Shown here one piece after another: positions 7,737 to 16,356 of a DNA stretch of 36,748 bases. This DNA comes from Acidobacteriota bacterium. GTDB lineage: Bacteria > Acidobacteriota > Terriglobia > Bryobacterales > Bryobacteraceae. A program made the translations under genes and the position numbers. Each line of letters starts with the position of its first letter. Position 1 is the stretch's first letter. The stretch covers positions 1 through 36,748 of the forward strand of contig JACQZS010000262.1 of NCBI GenBank assembly GCA_016213725.1. Direction: 5' to 3'. A model generated the notes under the pieces. It searched no databases and had not been told where the DNA came from. It saw only the letters and a list, made by a program, of their open reading frames with translations.

Positions 7737-9539
7737 ATGAAAAGTAGAATCTTCCAGTCGATGGCCGCCGGCGCGGCCTTGGCCTGCGCGGTGATGGCGG
7801 CCAGTTCCGCTCCGCAGTCCAGGGCGCCGCTGAGTGGCGGAAGCCGGGCCGCAGGGTTTGACAGGTACGAGACGGGGATCGCCGCCTGGATCTGGTCCGA
7901 CAAGATCTGGTATTCGCCGGGCGAGCGGATGACCTTGAAATGGACGGTGAAGAGCTACGGGGAGCAGTACCCGGTAACCGTGGTGGCCTACTGGCAGAAC
8001 AACGAGACGGGTGCGAAGACCTATGCGCCGAAGGGTAGCAGTGAAGTCACCGACATCCTGGGCAACGCGGCGGACAGCTTCCAGGTCATCCCGCTGGCCG
8101 ACACCGAAAAGGGTGTGCTGGTAGGTGATGGAGGGCTGTTGCCTTGGAATTTTGGCGCGGTTCCGGAGGCGCCGGGCATGCATACGGTGGTGGTGGAGAT
8201 CCGCGACTCAACGGGCGGCCGGATTCTGAAGACGCTCTATCAGAAAGTCTCGATCGTGAAGGACTTCGTGGACGTGACTGGCAATATCGAAAGCGATACC
8301 ACCTGGACTCCGGACAAGCTGTACCGGTTGAGCGGGGTGGTGTACGTGCGGAACAACGCCACGCTGACGATCAAGCCCGGAACGCTGGTGATGGGCCAGC
8401 CCGGTTCGCAGCCGCCGTCGGTGCTGGTGGTGACGCGGAACGGCAAGATCATGGCGGAAGGCACGCGCAGCAGGCCGATCATCATGACGTCGGCGCTGAA
8501 TCCGGGCGAGCGCACGCGCGGCGACTGGGGCGGCTTGATCATGCTGGGCAAGGCCCCGATCAACGTGGCGCCTCAGGCGGGCAAGGGCAATGAGAACGGC
8601 GAGTTCTTTATCGAAGGGCTGCCGGCAACCGAAGACACGAAGTACGGCGGGGCGGATGCGGCGCACAGCTGCGGATCGTTGAAGTACGTGCGTGTGGAGT
8701 ACGCGGGTTCGATCTTCGCGCCGAACAACGAATCCAACTCCTTCACCTGGGGAGGTTGCGGCACCGGCACCAAGGCGGACTATCTGCAGGCGATCTACGG
8801 GCTGGATGATTCGTTCGAGTGGTTCGGAGGAACCATGGGCGCCAAGCACCTGATCGGCGGCCTGGGCGCCGACGATTACCTGGACTTCCAACTCGGCTTT
8901 ACGGGCAAGATCCAGCACGGGATCTTCTACTATTCGGCCGACTCGAAGGGCAACCGGGGGATTGAAGGCGACAACAGCGAGTACGACCAGGCGGCGACGC
9001 CGCTCTCGAATCCGACGATGTTCAATCTGACCTTCGTCGGCGGCGGCGAGCCGGGCTTCGACGAAGCCAACGCTCCCGGCATCTACCTGCGGCGCGGCTC
9101 GGCAGGGTCGTTCAACAACATCCTGGTGACGAATTTCTACAGCGCCGGGGCCTTTATCGACGGCACGGCCACGCAGGAGCAGGTGAACGCCGGGAAGCTG
9201 ACGATGAATGGCATCCTGCTGTGGAACAACAACCTGGGCAAGGGCGGCGGAACGACGCTGGACAGCCAGGTGGACGCCGGCATGCTCGATTTCGCACAGG
9301 GCAAGCGGGGCAGCGGAAAGAACTTCGTGGCGGCCGATCCGAAGCTGCGGCGGCCGTTCGAGTACAGCGATCCGGACTTCCGCGCGCTGCCCGGGTCGCC
9401 GGTGTTCCTGGCGATGTGGATTCAACCGCCGGACGACGGCTTCTTCGACCAGAGTTCGCGCTACCTCGGCGGCGCGGCCGAGGAGGCCTGGTGGGAAGAG
9501 TGGACCAGCTTCCTGCAGGACGCGGATATCAAGAAGTAG
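7737..9539 (+). CDS. Large secreted beta-rich protein paired with the TonB receptor
   Basis: A 600-residue exported protein of unknown function. It has a signal peptide (about 1-25), then an N-terminal beta domain (about 45-185), then a region rich in short beta strands that looks like a right-handed beta-helix. Recurrent features are RGDWGGLIMLGKAPIN, LKYVRVEYAG and DDSFEWFGGT. I recall the same phrases from secreted or surface proteins of Bacteroidetes and Gammaproteobacteria that sit beside TonB-dependent receptors. The ATG at 7737 has an ideal AAAGGAGA 3-10 nt upstream. It is in one transcription unit with the receptor, so it probably captures or processes the same ligand at the cell surface. 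No catalytic residues were recognised. Confidence 0.85.
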   Translation: MKSRIFQSMAAGAALACAVMAASSAPQSRAPLSGGSRAAGFDRYETGIAAWIWSDKIWYSPGERMTLKWTVKSYGEQYPVTVVAYWQNNETGAKTYAPKGSSEVTDILGNAADSFQVIPLADTEKGVLVGDGGLLPWNFGAVPEAPGMHTVVVEIRDSTGGRILKTLYQKVSIVKDFVDVTGNIESDTTWTPDKLYRLSGVVYVRNNATLTIKPGTLVMGQPGSQPPSVLVVTRNGKIMAEGTRSRPIIMTSALNPGERTRGDWGGLIMLGKAPINVAPQAGKGNENGEFFIEGLPATEDTKYGGADAAHSCGSLKYVRVEYAGSIFAPNNESNSFTWGGCGTGTKADYLQAIYGLDDSFEWFGGTMGAKHLIGGLGADDYLDFQLGFTGKIQHGIFYYSADSKGNRGIEGDNSEYDQAATPLSNPTMFNLTFVGGGEPGFDEANAPGIYLRRGSAGSFNNILVTNFYSAGAFIDGTATQEQVNAGKLTMNGILLWNNNLGKGGGTTLDSQVDAGMLDFAQGKRGSGKNFVAADPKLRRPFEYSDPDFRALPGSPVFLAMWIQPPDDGFFDQSSRYLGGAAEEAWWEEWTSFLQDADIKK

Positions 9540-9565
9540 CTTCCGACACTCTGTCAGGGTGTTCA

Positions 9566-9598
9566 TGAGGACCGGATACGCCCGGTCCTCAATTTTGT
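9566..9598 (+). terminator. Rho-independent terminator of the TonB receptor unit
   Basis: A 10-bp stem (9566-9575 with 9582-9591), built on GAGGACCGG and CCGGTCCTC with a 6-nt loop, is followed by ATTTTG. It marks the end of the two-gene unit 4941-9539. Confidence 0.8.
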
Positions 9599-9640
9599 GT
9601 GGGTGGTGAAGTTGGACGTGGTTCCGGCGCGGCGCGGAGG

Positions 9641-10804
9641 CTAATTCGTCTTACCGCCGCTGGTGTAGGTGATCTCTTTCGGGCCACCCTCGGCACCTAC
9701 GATCCGGATGGTACGAGTCTTGGGGAGTTCGGGCTCGCGGGGCGGGGCGGGGTAGATGGCCGCCTGTGTGGCCGTGGGGCCTGTCACGCCCTTGACAGCG
9801 GGCTTGAGGCCCGGGGGAACCTGCCCGGAAGGCTGAACGCCCAGGAAGGACTCGATGGTCCGGCGGCCGTTCCGTTCGAAGGAGGAGCGGGCCGAGGCAA
9901 CGCCCTTTTCGAGTTGGGCGGTGGGGATGTCGAGGCTCATGCGCACGGCGTTGCCTTCGGTGGTGACCTTGATTGAGCGGAGAATTTCGGCGATTTCGGG
10001 CGCCTGCTTCTGGTCCTGCGTGGCCATGGAGGAGAAGAGCTGGGCCATCATGGCGAAACCCTGGGCGGACTCAGGGGTCTTCGCGATGAGGTTGGCGCGG
10101 AGACCGAGTCCTTGCTGCAAGTTGAGGCCAAAGTCCATGGATTCGATGTCTTCGAGCTGGCGCAGGGCCGGTTCGGCACCGTCAGCGGCGGGCTTGGCAA
10201 GGGAAGCGGCTACCATCCAGATCTCGCACTTGGCGCTCATTTCGAGCGCGCGCTGAGCAAGCGCGGCATCCTGCGCGCCGGATTGGCCATCGAGAATGAG
10301 GGCCATGGTATTGCGATCTGCCAGCAGCGCATTCCGATCGCTGAGGATCGCGAGCAGCGGCTCATTCACCCTGCTCTTGGGCGGGACGTAAAGGTCCACG
10401 CCGCGGAAGCGCTCGACGGCGGTGCCGGTGGGCAGGGTTTTCTTGAGCAGAGCGCGGTCCAGGCGGCCCTCGATGGCGACGACGGCGCCGGCCATGGGGT
10501 CCGCAGCGCCGGCAGAGGCCTGGGTGCCGCTGATGAGAACACGGTCGAGCTGATCGATCATGTCCAGGGCCGGGCCCGAGGACTTGAACTTGCCGGCCTG
10601 ACCGGCGAACTGCTTGGCGACCATGCGTCCCACCGGCGAGGCCTTGGCCCGCTGCCAGTCGACGCCAATGATAAACTTCGCACCGGGATGTACCATCTTC
10701 CACAGGTCAGTGGGCGGAGGGGCAGCCTGACCGGAGTAGACCGGCGGGCAAAGAACCAGCGGGGTAGCGACGACAGCGGCGATCAGGATAGTTTTCAGGC
10801 GCAT
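9641..10804 (-). CDS. Exported protein of unknown function (387 aa)
   Basis: I do not recognise a named family with certainty. The N-terminus MRLKTILIAAVVATPL is a signal peptide, cleaved around residue 27. The body resembles the exported hypothetical proteins frequent in Acidobacteria, with repeated segments of the type DWQRAKASPVGRM and DLYVPP and a mixed alpha/beta pattern. The last about 70 residues are Pro- and Gly-rich and likely disordered. There is no transmembrane helix apart from the signal. It stands alone between a terminator and the divergent esterase. An ATCCTTGGGAGA stretch before the ATG contains a GGGAG ribosome-binding site. Confidence 0.75.
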   Translation of the reverse strand: MRLKTILIAAVVATPLVLCPPVYSGQAAPPPTDLWKMVHPGAKFIIGVDWQRAKASPVGRMVAKQFAGQAGKFKSSGPALDMIDQLDRVLISGTQASAGAADPMAGAVVAIEGRLDRALLKKTLPTGTAVERFRGVDLYVPPKSRVNEPLLAILSDRNALLADRNTMALILDGQSGAQDAALAQRALEMSAKCEIWMVAASLAKPAADGAEPALRQLEDIESMDFGLNLQQGLGLRANLIAKTPESAQGFAMMAQLFSSMATQDQKQAPEIAEILRSIKVTTEGNAVRMSLDIPTAQLEKGVASARSSFERNGRRTIESFLGVQPSGQVPPGLKPAVKGVTGPTATQAAIYPAPPREPELPKTRTIRIVGAEGGPKEITYTSGGKTN

Positions 10805-10890
10805 CGGGAGTCTCCCAAGGATCTATCGGCGGATTTGGACAGGATGTTTACAGGGATGGCATGTCATTGACGAGCAGCAGGAGCCGAACG

Positions 10891-11742
10891 ATGGAACTGC
10901 ATCCGGACTGCAAGGCGTATCTGGAAGAGCTGCGCGAGCTGGCCATGCCGGCGGCGACCGCCGGCGAGGTGCGGGCGCGGTACCGTGCGCTGTGCGCGCG
11001 TTACGCGGGCCAACGGGCCGATGTTCGGGTGGAGGAGAACCAGGGGAAGGTCCCCTGCCGGATGTATGGCGCCGCGGGGCCGGTGATGGTCTGGTTCCAC
11101 GGTGGCCGGATGGCCTCCGGAGACTTGGAGACGCACGATTCGTTGTGCCGGACGCTGGCGGCGCGCAGCGGCAGGCGGGTTTTGGCGGTGGATTACCGTC
11201 TCGGGCCGGAGTGCAAGTATCCGGCGGCGTTGGAGGATGCGCGCGAGGCCGTGGACTTCGCAGCCGGGCTAGGCGAGGGCGTGCTGGCCGGGGGCGACAG
11301 CGCCGGGGCGGCATTGGCACTGCTGGCGGCGGCAGAGCGGTGGACGGAGTTGCAGGCGCTGGTGTTGATCTATCCGATGCTGGATGCGACGCAAGAATTG
11401 GCTTCGCACCGGGAGTTTGAGGACGGGCCGGGAACCTCGGCGAAGGACATCCGGCTGGGCTACGAGTGGTGGCTGGAGCCGGGCACGGACCTGCAAGATC
11501 CGCGGGTGTCGCCGCGTTTCTTAGCGGATCTGAGCTGCGCGCCGCGGACATTCGTGCTGACGGCGGGCGTGGATCCGCTGCGGGACGAGGGGCTGGAGCT
11601 GGTGGAACGGCTGCGGGCGGAGGGCCGGGAGGTGGAGCACTGGCACTACGCCGATCATCTGCACGGATTTCTCACCTATCCGGCAAGATTTGCAGCGGCC
11701 GGGACGGTGGTGGAGAAGATCGCGCGGTTCGTATCTCAGTGA
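10891..11742 (+). CDS. Alpha/beta-hydrolase, HSL-type (bHSL) carboxylesterase
   Basis: A 283-residue esterase or lipase of the hormone-sensitive-lipase group acting on short acyl esters. The oxyanion-hole motif is FHGGR (69-73), a variant of HGGG. The nucleophile elbow is GGDSAG with Ser137. The acid is Asp228 (VDPLRDEG) and the base is His258 (HLHGF). There is no signal peptide, so it is probably cytoplasmic. I chose ATG at 10891 because CAGGAG lies about 7 nt upstream and family alignment starts there; an in-frame ATG exists at 10861. Its 3' end overlaps the convergent haem-protein gene by 7 nt. The physiological ester is not indicated by its neighbours. Confidence 0.88.
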   Translation: MELHPDCKAYLEELRELAMPAATAGEVRARYRALCARYAGQRADVRVEENQGKVPCRMYGAAGPVMVWFHGGRMASGDLETHDSLCRTLAARSGRRVLAVDYRLGPECKYPAALEDAREAVDFAAGLGEGVLAGGDSAGAALALLAAAERWTELQALVLIYPMLDATQELASHREFEDGPGTSAKDIRLGYEWWLEPGTDLQDPRVSPRFLADLSCAPRTFVLTAGVDPLRDEGLELVERLRAEGREVEHWHYADHLHGFLTYPARFAAAGTVVEKIARFVSQ

Positions 11743-12218
11743 GTGGCGGCGGAGAGGGCTTTCTGGCGGGCGATGGAGGCGATGACCGCTTTGGGCCAGC
11801 CGCAGATGGCCTCGATGTCCTGGGGGGAAAGGCGGGCTTCGGCATGCAGCATGCGGTACTGAGGCTTGGGCATCTTCTTTGCCTTGACATCGGCGCAGGC
11901 GGCGGCGGAGAGGGCGAGTCGGGCGGCTGGGGGTTTCTCCGCCCAGCGGGAGAGGTCCATCGCCTGGCGAGCCTCCGTGACGTCCCTGGCCATCATCCAG
12001 GAGGCGGGAGCCACGCGGCCGTACCAGGGCACGCGGGTTTCCTGGGAGTGGCAGTCCATGCAGGCGCGGCGGAGGACGCTTTGGATGTGATAGGGGATGT
12101 CCGGGTCGGCAGCGATGGTGGAGCGGGTATCGACCGCCGTAGTGGTGAGTTGGTAGGGCGCCGGGGCCAACTGCAGGATGAGGAATGCCAGGATAGCGAT
12201 GGCGATTGCTGCCTTCAT
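11736..12218 (-). CDS. Periplasmic haem-binding domain protein (c-type, CMDCH)
   Basis: A 160-residue protein with an N-terminal hydrophobic segment (MKAAIAIAILAFLILQLA) acting as a signal or anchor. A single c-type haem motif CMDCH lies at residues 53-57. It is followed by the family pattern VPWYGRVAPASW and MMARDV, typical of the Haem_bd domain, with Met75/Met76 as possible axial ligands. The start is ATG at 12218; an open frame extends upstream but overlaps the preceding kinase gene and lacks a sensible N-terminus. It is the last gene of the minus-strand cluster that begins at 17027 and follows the kinase by 62 nt. Its role is probably electron transfer or redox or ligand sensing for that module. 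Confidence 0.85.
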   Translation of the reverse strand: MKAAIAIAILAFLILQLAPAPYQLTTTAVDTRSTIAADPDIPYHIQSVLRRACMDCHSQETRVPWYGRVAPASWMMARDVTEARQAMDLSRWAEKPPAARLALSAAACADVKAKKMPKPQYRMLHAEARLSPQDIEAICGWPKAVIASIARQKALSAATH

Positions 12219-12280
12219 GGGATCAGCATGACGGTTCCGCGAGTTACGGTGGTCATGAGGATGTGAAAGAAGGGTAAAAG

Positions 12281-13966
12281 CTACGGCAGGCGGAGGCAGA
12301 AACGGGCGCCCTGGGGGGCGGTGTCCAGCCAAAGATCGCCGCCATGGTCGAGGACCGTCTGCCGGGAGAGGGCCAGGCCCAGCCCCATGCCGCTGCGTTT
12401 GCCGGCGGTGACGAAGGGCTGAAAGAGACGGCTACGGATGTGCTCGGGCACGCCGGGGCCGTTATCGGTGACCGAGACCAGAAGGCCAAGCTCATCGCGG
12501 GCGGCGGCGATTCTGATCTCGCCTCCGTTGGGCATGGCCTCGGCGGCGTTACCGAGCAGGTTCAGAAAGACGCGTTCGAGCCGGGAGCGAACGGCGACGA
12601 GTTCGATTTCCTCAGGAACGTCGATCTGGATGCTGAGCCGGCTGGCTGGGGTCTGCGTGAGGCATTCGTCGGCAGCGCCGCGCACGAGTTCCACGAGGCG
12701 GCAGGTTTCGCGCACGTCGGAGGGCTCGCGGGAGACTTGAAGTAAATCCTGAAGCATTTCCTGGATACGGCGGGAGGACTTATAGATATTCGACGCGAGC
12801 CGTTTGACCTGCGAAGGGTTGAGGTTGGAATCGACCAACATCTCGGCGCCGCCGTAGATGGCGGCGAGCGGGTTGCGGAGGTCGTGGACCAGGGAGGTGC
12901 TGAGGCGTGCGATGGTCTGGATGCGTTCCTGGCGGATGAGTTCCTGGCGGGCCTCGCTGAGGGATCGCGACATGGAGTTGAAAGACTGGGCGAGGCGGCC
13001 GATTTCGTCGGCAGAGCGGATAGGGAGTGTGACGGCGAAGTCTCCCTGGGCGATCTGGCGGGCGGCGAGGTCCAGTTCAGCGAGGGGCCGGAGGAACTGG
13101 CGGGCGAGGAAGAAGATGAGCAGGAGGCCGGCGCCGAGGGCCGCGGCCCAGATGACGAAGACATCGCGGCGGAGGCGGTTGAGGTGCTGGCGGGCGGCAT
13201 CGAAAGAGCGGGAGATGCGGAGTTCGCCGATGGGATTGCCGTCGAGGTCGAGCAGGGGGCGGCGGAGTTGCCGGGCGAAGGGGGAGGATTCGGGGGCGGC
13301 CTCGCTGGATCCGGCGACGGTTGTGCCGTTGACGATGAATTCGAAGTGGGTATTGCCGGTGGAAGATTGCAGGCGCTCAGCCACGCCGCGATCGACGGCA
13401 TAGCCGGCGACGAGGACATTGATGAGGGCGGGATCGGTGGCGGTGTTGACGTAGACGGGGGTGACGACGGTCTGATACAGCGTGCCGCCGAGCATCAGGA
13501 AGCCCGATGACTGTTTGGGGAAGCGGCGGGCGGCGCCGCGGACGAAGGGCAGGTCCTTGAGCGCCCGGTCGGGCGTGCGGCCGAGCGAAGCGATTACGGC
13601 GCCGCGGGGATCGCTGACGAGGAAGATGGCGTCTTCGCGGGCCATGCGGCTCCAGATTTCGCCGGCGGTGTCGCGGATGGTGGCGGCGTCTCCGGTGGAG
13701 AAGGCGGCGCGGACATCCGGCATGCGGCTGAGGATCAGGCTGATGGAGGAGAGCATCTCCTCGCGGGCGCGCCACAGGGAGTCGTAGGCGCGGAAACCGT
13801 TTTGGACCTCTTCTTCGAGGCTGAGGGCGGTGAGGCGGCTGGAGCGGTCCTGGACGATCCAGCCCGTGACGGCGAACAGGGCGGTGATGACGAGCGAGGT
13901 GGTGATGAGGAGCTTGGCGGGAAGCGAGAAGCCCGGCATCAACAGGTTGGCGAGGCGTCGGATCAA
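12281..13966 (-). CDS. Membrane sensor histidine kinase
   Basis: A 561-residue kinase. TM1 is at about 17-39 and an extracytoplasmic sensor of about 230 residues (40-268) looks like a Cache-type domain, containing SDPRGAVIASLGR and a loop around QTVVTPVYV. TM2 is at about 269-290 and HAMP at about 291-342. The dimerisation H-box has phospho-acceptor His361 (SLVHDLRNPLAAI). The ATPase domain has N-box NLLGNAAEA (469-477), G1 DNGPGVP (501-507) and G2 GMGLGLALS. It lies 3 nt after the cupredoxin gene, inside the operon that also encodes an OmpR-type regulator and a single-domain receiver, which are its probable partners. The input signal is unknown, but the position between a cupredoxin and a haem protein suggests a redox or metal cue. 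Confidence 0.93.
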   Translation of the reverse strand: MIRRLANLLMPGFSLPAKLLITTSLVITALFAVTGWIVQDRSSRLTALSLEEEVQNGFRAYDSLWRAREEMLSSISLILSRMPDVRAAFSTGDAATIRDTAGEIWSRMAREDAIFLVSDPRGAVIASLGRTPDRALKDLPFVRGAARRFPKQSSGFLMLGGTLYQTVVTPVYVNTATDPALINVLVAGYAVDRGVAERLQSSTGNTHFEFIVNGTTVAGSSEAAPESSPFARQLRRPLLDLDGNPIGELRISRSFDAARQHLNRLRRDVFVIWAAALGAGLLLIFFLARQFLRPLAELDLAARQIAQGDFAVTLPIRSADEIGRLAQSFNSMSRSLSEARQELIRQERIQTIARLSTSLVHDLRNPLAAIYGGAEMLVDSNLNPSQVKRLASNIYKSSRRIQEMLQDLLQVSREPSDVRETCRLVELVRGAADECLTQTPASRLSIQIDVPEEIELVAVRSRLERVFLNLLGNAAEAMPNGGEIRIAAARDELGLLVSVTDNGPGVPEHIRSRLFQPFVTAGKRSGMGLGLALSRQTVLDHGGDLWLDTAPQGARFCLRLP

Positions 13967-13969
13967 AGG

Positions 13970-14683
13970 CTATTTCCTGGGAGCCGGGTAGAGATGGTTG
14001 TTTTCGTTTTCGGGTCCGTATTCGGAGCCGTACTTGTTCTTATGGGGTAGGGGCAGGAAGCCGGCCTCGGAGACCGCGATGGAGCCGAGATCGAGCAGCG
14101 ATGCGGTGAGGGTGATCTTGCGCTCCAGTTGCCTGAGCACTTCGGGCGTGGCGCGCTCGTGGAAGACCTTGAGGGTGTAATCGCCGGGCGGGACGTCGGA
14201 CAGCTCGAACTGGCCGCCGGGGAGTGTGGTAACGAACCACGGGCTGGGGGAGACCACGATGACGGCCGACATGGAGGAGTGGATGTTGCAGAAGACGCGG
14301 ACGACGCCGGGCCGGTCAAATGTGACGCTACGGGAGGTGCCGGGCGCGTAGAGGCCGACGTCGAAGACGCGGCCCTCGTAGTTGGAGAAGGCGTTGTGGA
14401 AGATCGGATCGGAGTTGGGGAAGGCGACGCGAGTGCCGAGTTCGACGGCGAGGATGTGCGGAGTGAAGGCCTTGTCCTTCTGGAGGATGGTGGCTGATTT
14501 CGGGGTGCGGCTGGAATTGAGCGGCGCGGCTGGTTCCAGCCACAACACGACGCCGGAGAAGTCGCCTTTCTTGATGACGTTGGAGTCGCGGGAATTGACG
14601 AGCTGCACGCGCCCTTTAATGGAGGCGGCGGAGAGGGTGGAGACGAGGAGGGCGCTAAAACAGATACGCCAGAGCGATGTCAT
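13970..14683 (-). CDS. Cupredoxin-like (type 1 copper) exported protein
   Basis: A 237-residue secreted protein with a signal peptide (about 1-20, ending LSAAS). The cupredoxin domain at about 65-145 shows a complete type 1 copper ligand set: His96 (FHNAFSN), then Cys132, His135 and Met138 in FCNIHSSM. This is the C-x2-H-x2-M pattern of plastocyanin- and methylamine-utilisation-like proteins. A C-terminal part (about 150-205) with GGQFELSDVPPGDYTLKV resembles a carboxypeptidase-regulatory-like beta-sandwich. The gene overlaps the upstream porin gene by 29 nt and is followed at 3 nt by the histidine kinase, so strict co-expression is likely. Probable role: periplasmic electron carrier or copper sensor. 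Confidence 0.85.
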   Translation of the reverse strand: MTSLWRICFSALLVSTLSAASIKGRVQLVNSRDSNVIKKGDFSGVVLWLEPAAPLNSSRTPKSATILQKDKAFTPHILAVELGTRVAFPNSDPIFHNAFSNYEGRVFDVGLYAPGTSRSVTFDRPGVVRVFCNIHSSMSAVIVVSPSPWFVTTLPGGQFELSDVPPGDYTLKVFHERATPEVLRQLERKITLTASLLDLGSIAVSEAGFLPLPHKNKYGSEYGPENENNHLYPAPRK

Positions 14684-15995
14684 AGTGATTCACCGTGCGG
14701 AGGCCGGAGCCGATGTAGTTTGTGCGGATTTGGGAGCCTTCAAAGGAAATGATGACATTGGGGGCGAGCCTGTACATGGTATTGCCGCCGAACAGGCTGT
14801 TCTTGCCGATGCGTCCGGGGACGAGGTCGGAGTTGCGATCGTCCTGAGTGCCGGCGAAGAGGTGGAAGGAGAGGCGCGAGGTGGGGCGCCAGGCGAGTTG
14901 GCCGTAGCCTCCGGTAGTGTGAACGGCCTGGGGCACGCCATTGACGAAGACATAGCCCTGGCGGAGGGCGCCCAGCGGGGCGATGTTCTGGCCGTGGAAG
15001 AAGAGGCCGGAGAAATCAACCTGCGAATGGGGCTTGAGCATCCAGTCTGTGGAGAAGATGCGGGAGGGGACGGAATAGCCGGCGACGTGGCTGTCGCTGA
15101 GGTGGAAGCCGCTGGCGAGTTCCATGCGGCTGCCCCTGGGGCCGTCTTTCCAGAGTTCAAAGCGGCCCTGGTAGCCGGGGCGGGCGGCCTCAAAGGAGGA
15201 TGCGTATTCTGAGGGGATGGTGACCCGGGCCTCGTCGGTCATGTAGAGGGCGCCCTGGGCGCGGAAGCCGGCCGATTCTCCGATGGCCATGCGCTGCTCG
15301 GCGCGGAACTGGGGTTTCCAGAGCCAGGGGTTGCCTGCGCCGGTGAGCGGCGAGATGGCGACCTGGGCGAGGGAGTTGGGCTCACGGGGGGAGATGAGGG
15401 GCTTGTCGTGGGCGGCCATGAGCGTGGTGCGCTTCCAATCGATCTGGATATTGGCGGTGCGGATGCGCATGAGGTGGTTGAGGGAGTTGTCGGTGCCGCC
15501 CCAGAAATCGGTGTAGAGCGAGCCGGAGACATGGCCGCCGCCGGCGATCTGCGGACCCTGGAAGCGGAAGCCGACGATGCTCTGGCGGAAACTGCCGCCG
15601 CCATTGGCGGGTGTAGGCAGCAGGGAGGCGGTGGTGGGGTACTGCGAGCCGCCATTGCCGTCTGTGTTGTAGAAGGTGTTGAAGAGGGCCATGCCGGTGA
15701 TGGAGATGGGGAAGCGCGAACTGGCCTCAACCTTGGTCTGAGCGAGTTCGGCGGTGCGGGACTCCTGGACTTCCACGCGTTCAGCGAGTTGTTTCATCTC
15801 AGCCGGAGGAGCGCTGGGGGGCTTCTCGCCGCCCACCTGGCGGCGGAGGTCGGCGACCTCGTCTCGCAGGACGCGGTTTTCCTTTTCGAGTTTCTCCAGG
15901 CGGTCGAGGATGTCTTTGATCTGGCTGGCGCCCTGCTCTTGAGCGGCCAGGGGGAGGAGCGCGCAGGAGACAAGGAGAAGCATTCTAGAAAGCAT
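14655..15995 (-). CDS. Coiled-coil outer-membrane porin-like protein
   Basis: A 446-residue protein with a signal peptide (MLSRMLLLVSCALLPLAAQ). A charged heptad-rich coiled coil follows at about 22-90 (IKDILDRLEKLEKENRVL and a second helix with a Pro-rich linker). A beta-barrel occupies about 95-446, with alternating strands, Gly/Asn loops and a terminal ALAYLF ending in Phe. This architecture fits porins that attach to peptidoglycan through an N-terminal coiled coil. It overlaps the receiver gene by 11 nt; an ATG at 15983 would remove the overlap. Its place between signalling genes and a cupredoxin suggests it admits or exports the relevant solute, or holds the redox proteins near the outer membrane. 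Confidence 0.8.
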   Translation of the reverse strand: MLSRMLLLVSCALLPLAAQEQGASQIKDILDRLEKLEKENRVLRDEVADLRRQVGGEKPPSAPPAEMKQLAERVEVQESRTAELAQTKVEASSRFPISITGMALFNTFYNTDGNGGSQYPTTASLLPTPANGGGSFRQSIVGFRFQGPQIAGGGHVSGSLYTDFWGGTDNSLNHLMRIRTANIQIDWKRTTLMAAHDKPLISPREPNSLAQVAISPLTGAGNPWLWKPQFRAEQRMAIGESAGFRAQGALYMTDEARVTIPSEYASSFEAARPGYQGRFELWKDGPRGSRMELASGFHLSDSHVAGYSVPSRIFSTDWMLKPHSQVDFSGLFFHGQNIAPLGALRQGYVFVNGVPQAVHTTGGYGQLAWRPTSRLSFHLFAGTQDDRNSDLVPGRIGKNSLFGGNTMYRLAPNVIISFEGSQIRTNYIGSGLRTVNHYDIALAYLF

Positions 15996-16356
15996 GGATC
16001 AGGTTCTCCAGGGTTCGCCGGACTTCAGCCGGGGAGTAGGGTTTGGGGAAGAAGGCGTCGGCGCCGAGGGTGAGGACGCGCTGGGGGGTGGCGGGGTCCG
16101 TATCGCCGCTGATGACGAGGATAGCGGGGCGGGGCGAGCAGCGGCGAAGGATGTGACGGATGAGATCGTATCCGTTCATGCCGGGCAGGTTGATGTCCGT
16201 GATGACGGCGACCGCGGGGTTGTGCTCGAGTTCCTGGAGCGCGTCCTCCGCCGTGGCGCAGGACAAAACGGTGAAACCGTTGATCGAGGAGAGGGCGATC
16301 TCCAGCGTATCGCGGCAGGTGTCGGCGTCTTCGACGATGAGAATGGATGGGTTCAC
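15985..16356 (-). CDS. Stand-alone response-regulator receiver (CheY-like)
   Basis: A 123-residue single-domain receiver with no output domain. The acidic pocket is ED at 9-10 (ILIVEDADTC), the phospho-acceptor is Asp54 (ITDINLPGMNG), Ser83 stands at the Thr/Ser position (VISGD), and Lys105 (PKPYS) completes the site. Its ATG overlaps the stop of the upstream OmpR-type regulator as ATGA, and its 3' end overlaps the porin start by 11 nt. Without an output domain it probably works as a phosphate sink, an intermediate in a phosphorelay or an allosteric protein for the kinase encoded three genes downstream. Confidence 0.9.
   Translation of the reverse strand: MNPSILIVEDADTCRDTLEIALSSINGFTVLSCATAEDALQELEHNPAVAVITDINLPGMNGYDLIRHILRRCSPRPAILVISGDTDPATPQRVLTLGADAFFPKPYSPAEVRRTLENLIHAF

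Noticed and set aside
6756-8183. Minus-strand open frame across the TonB receptor and its partner
   Set aside because: Arg/Pro-rich mirror frame of two recognised plus-strand genes; it crosses their boundary and has no domain.
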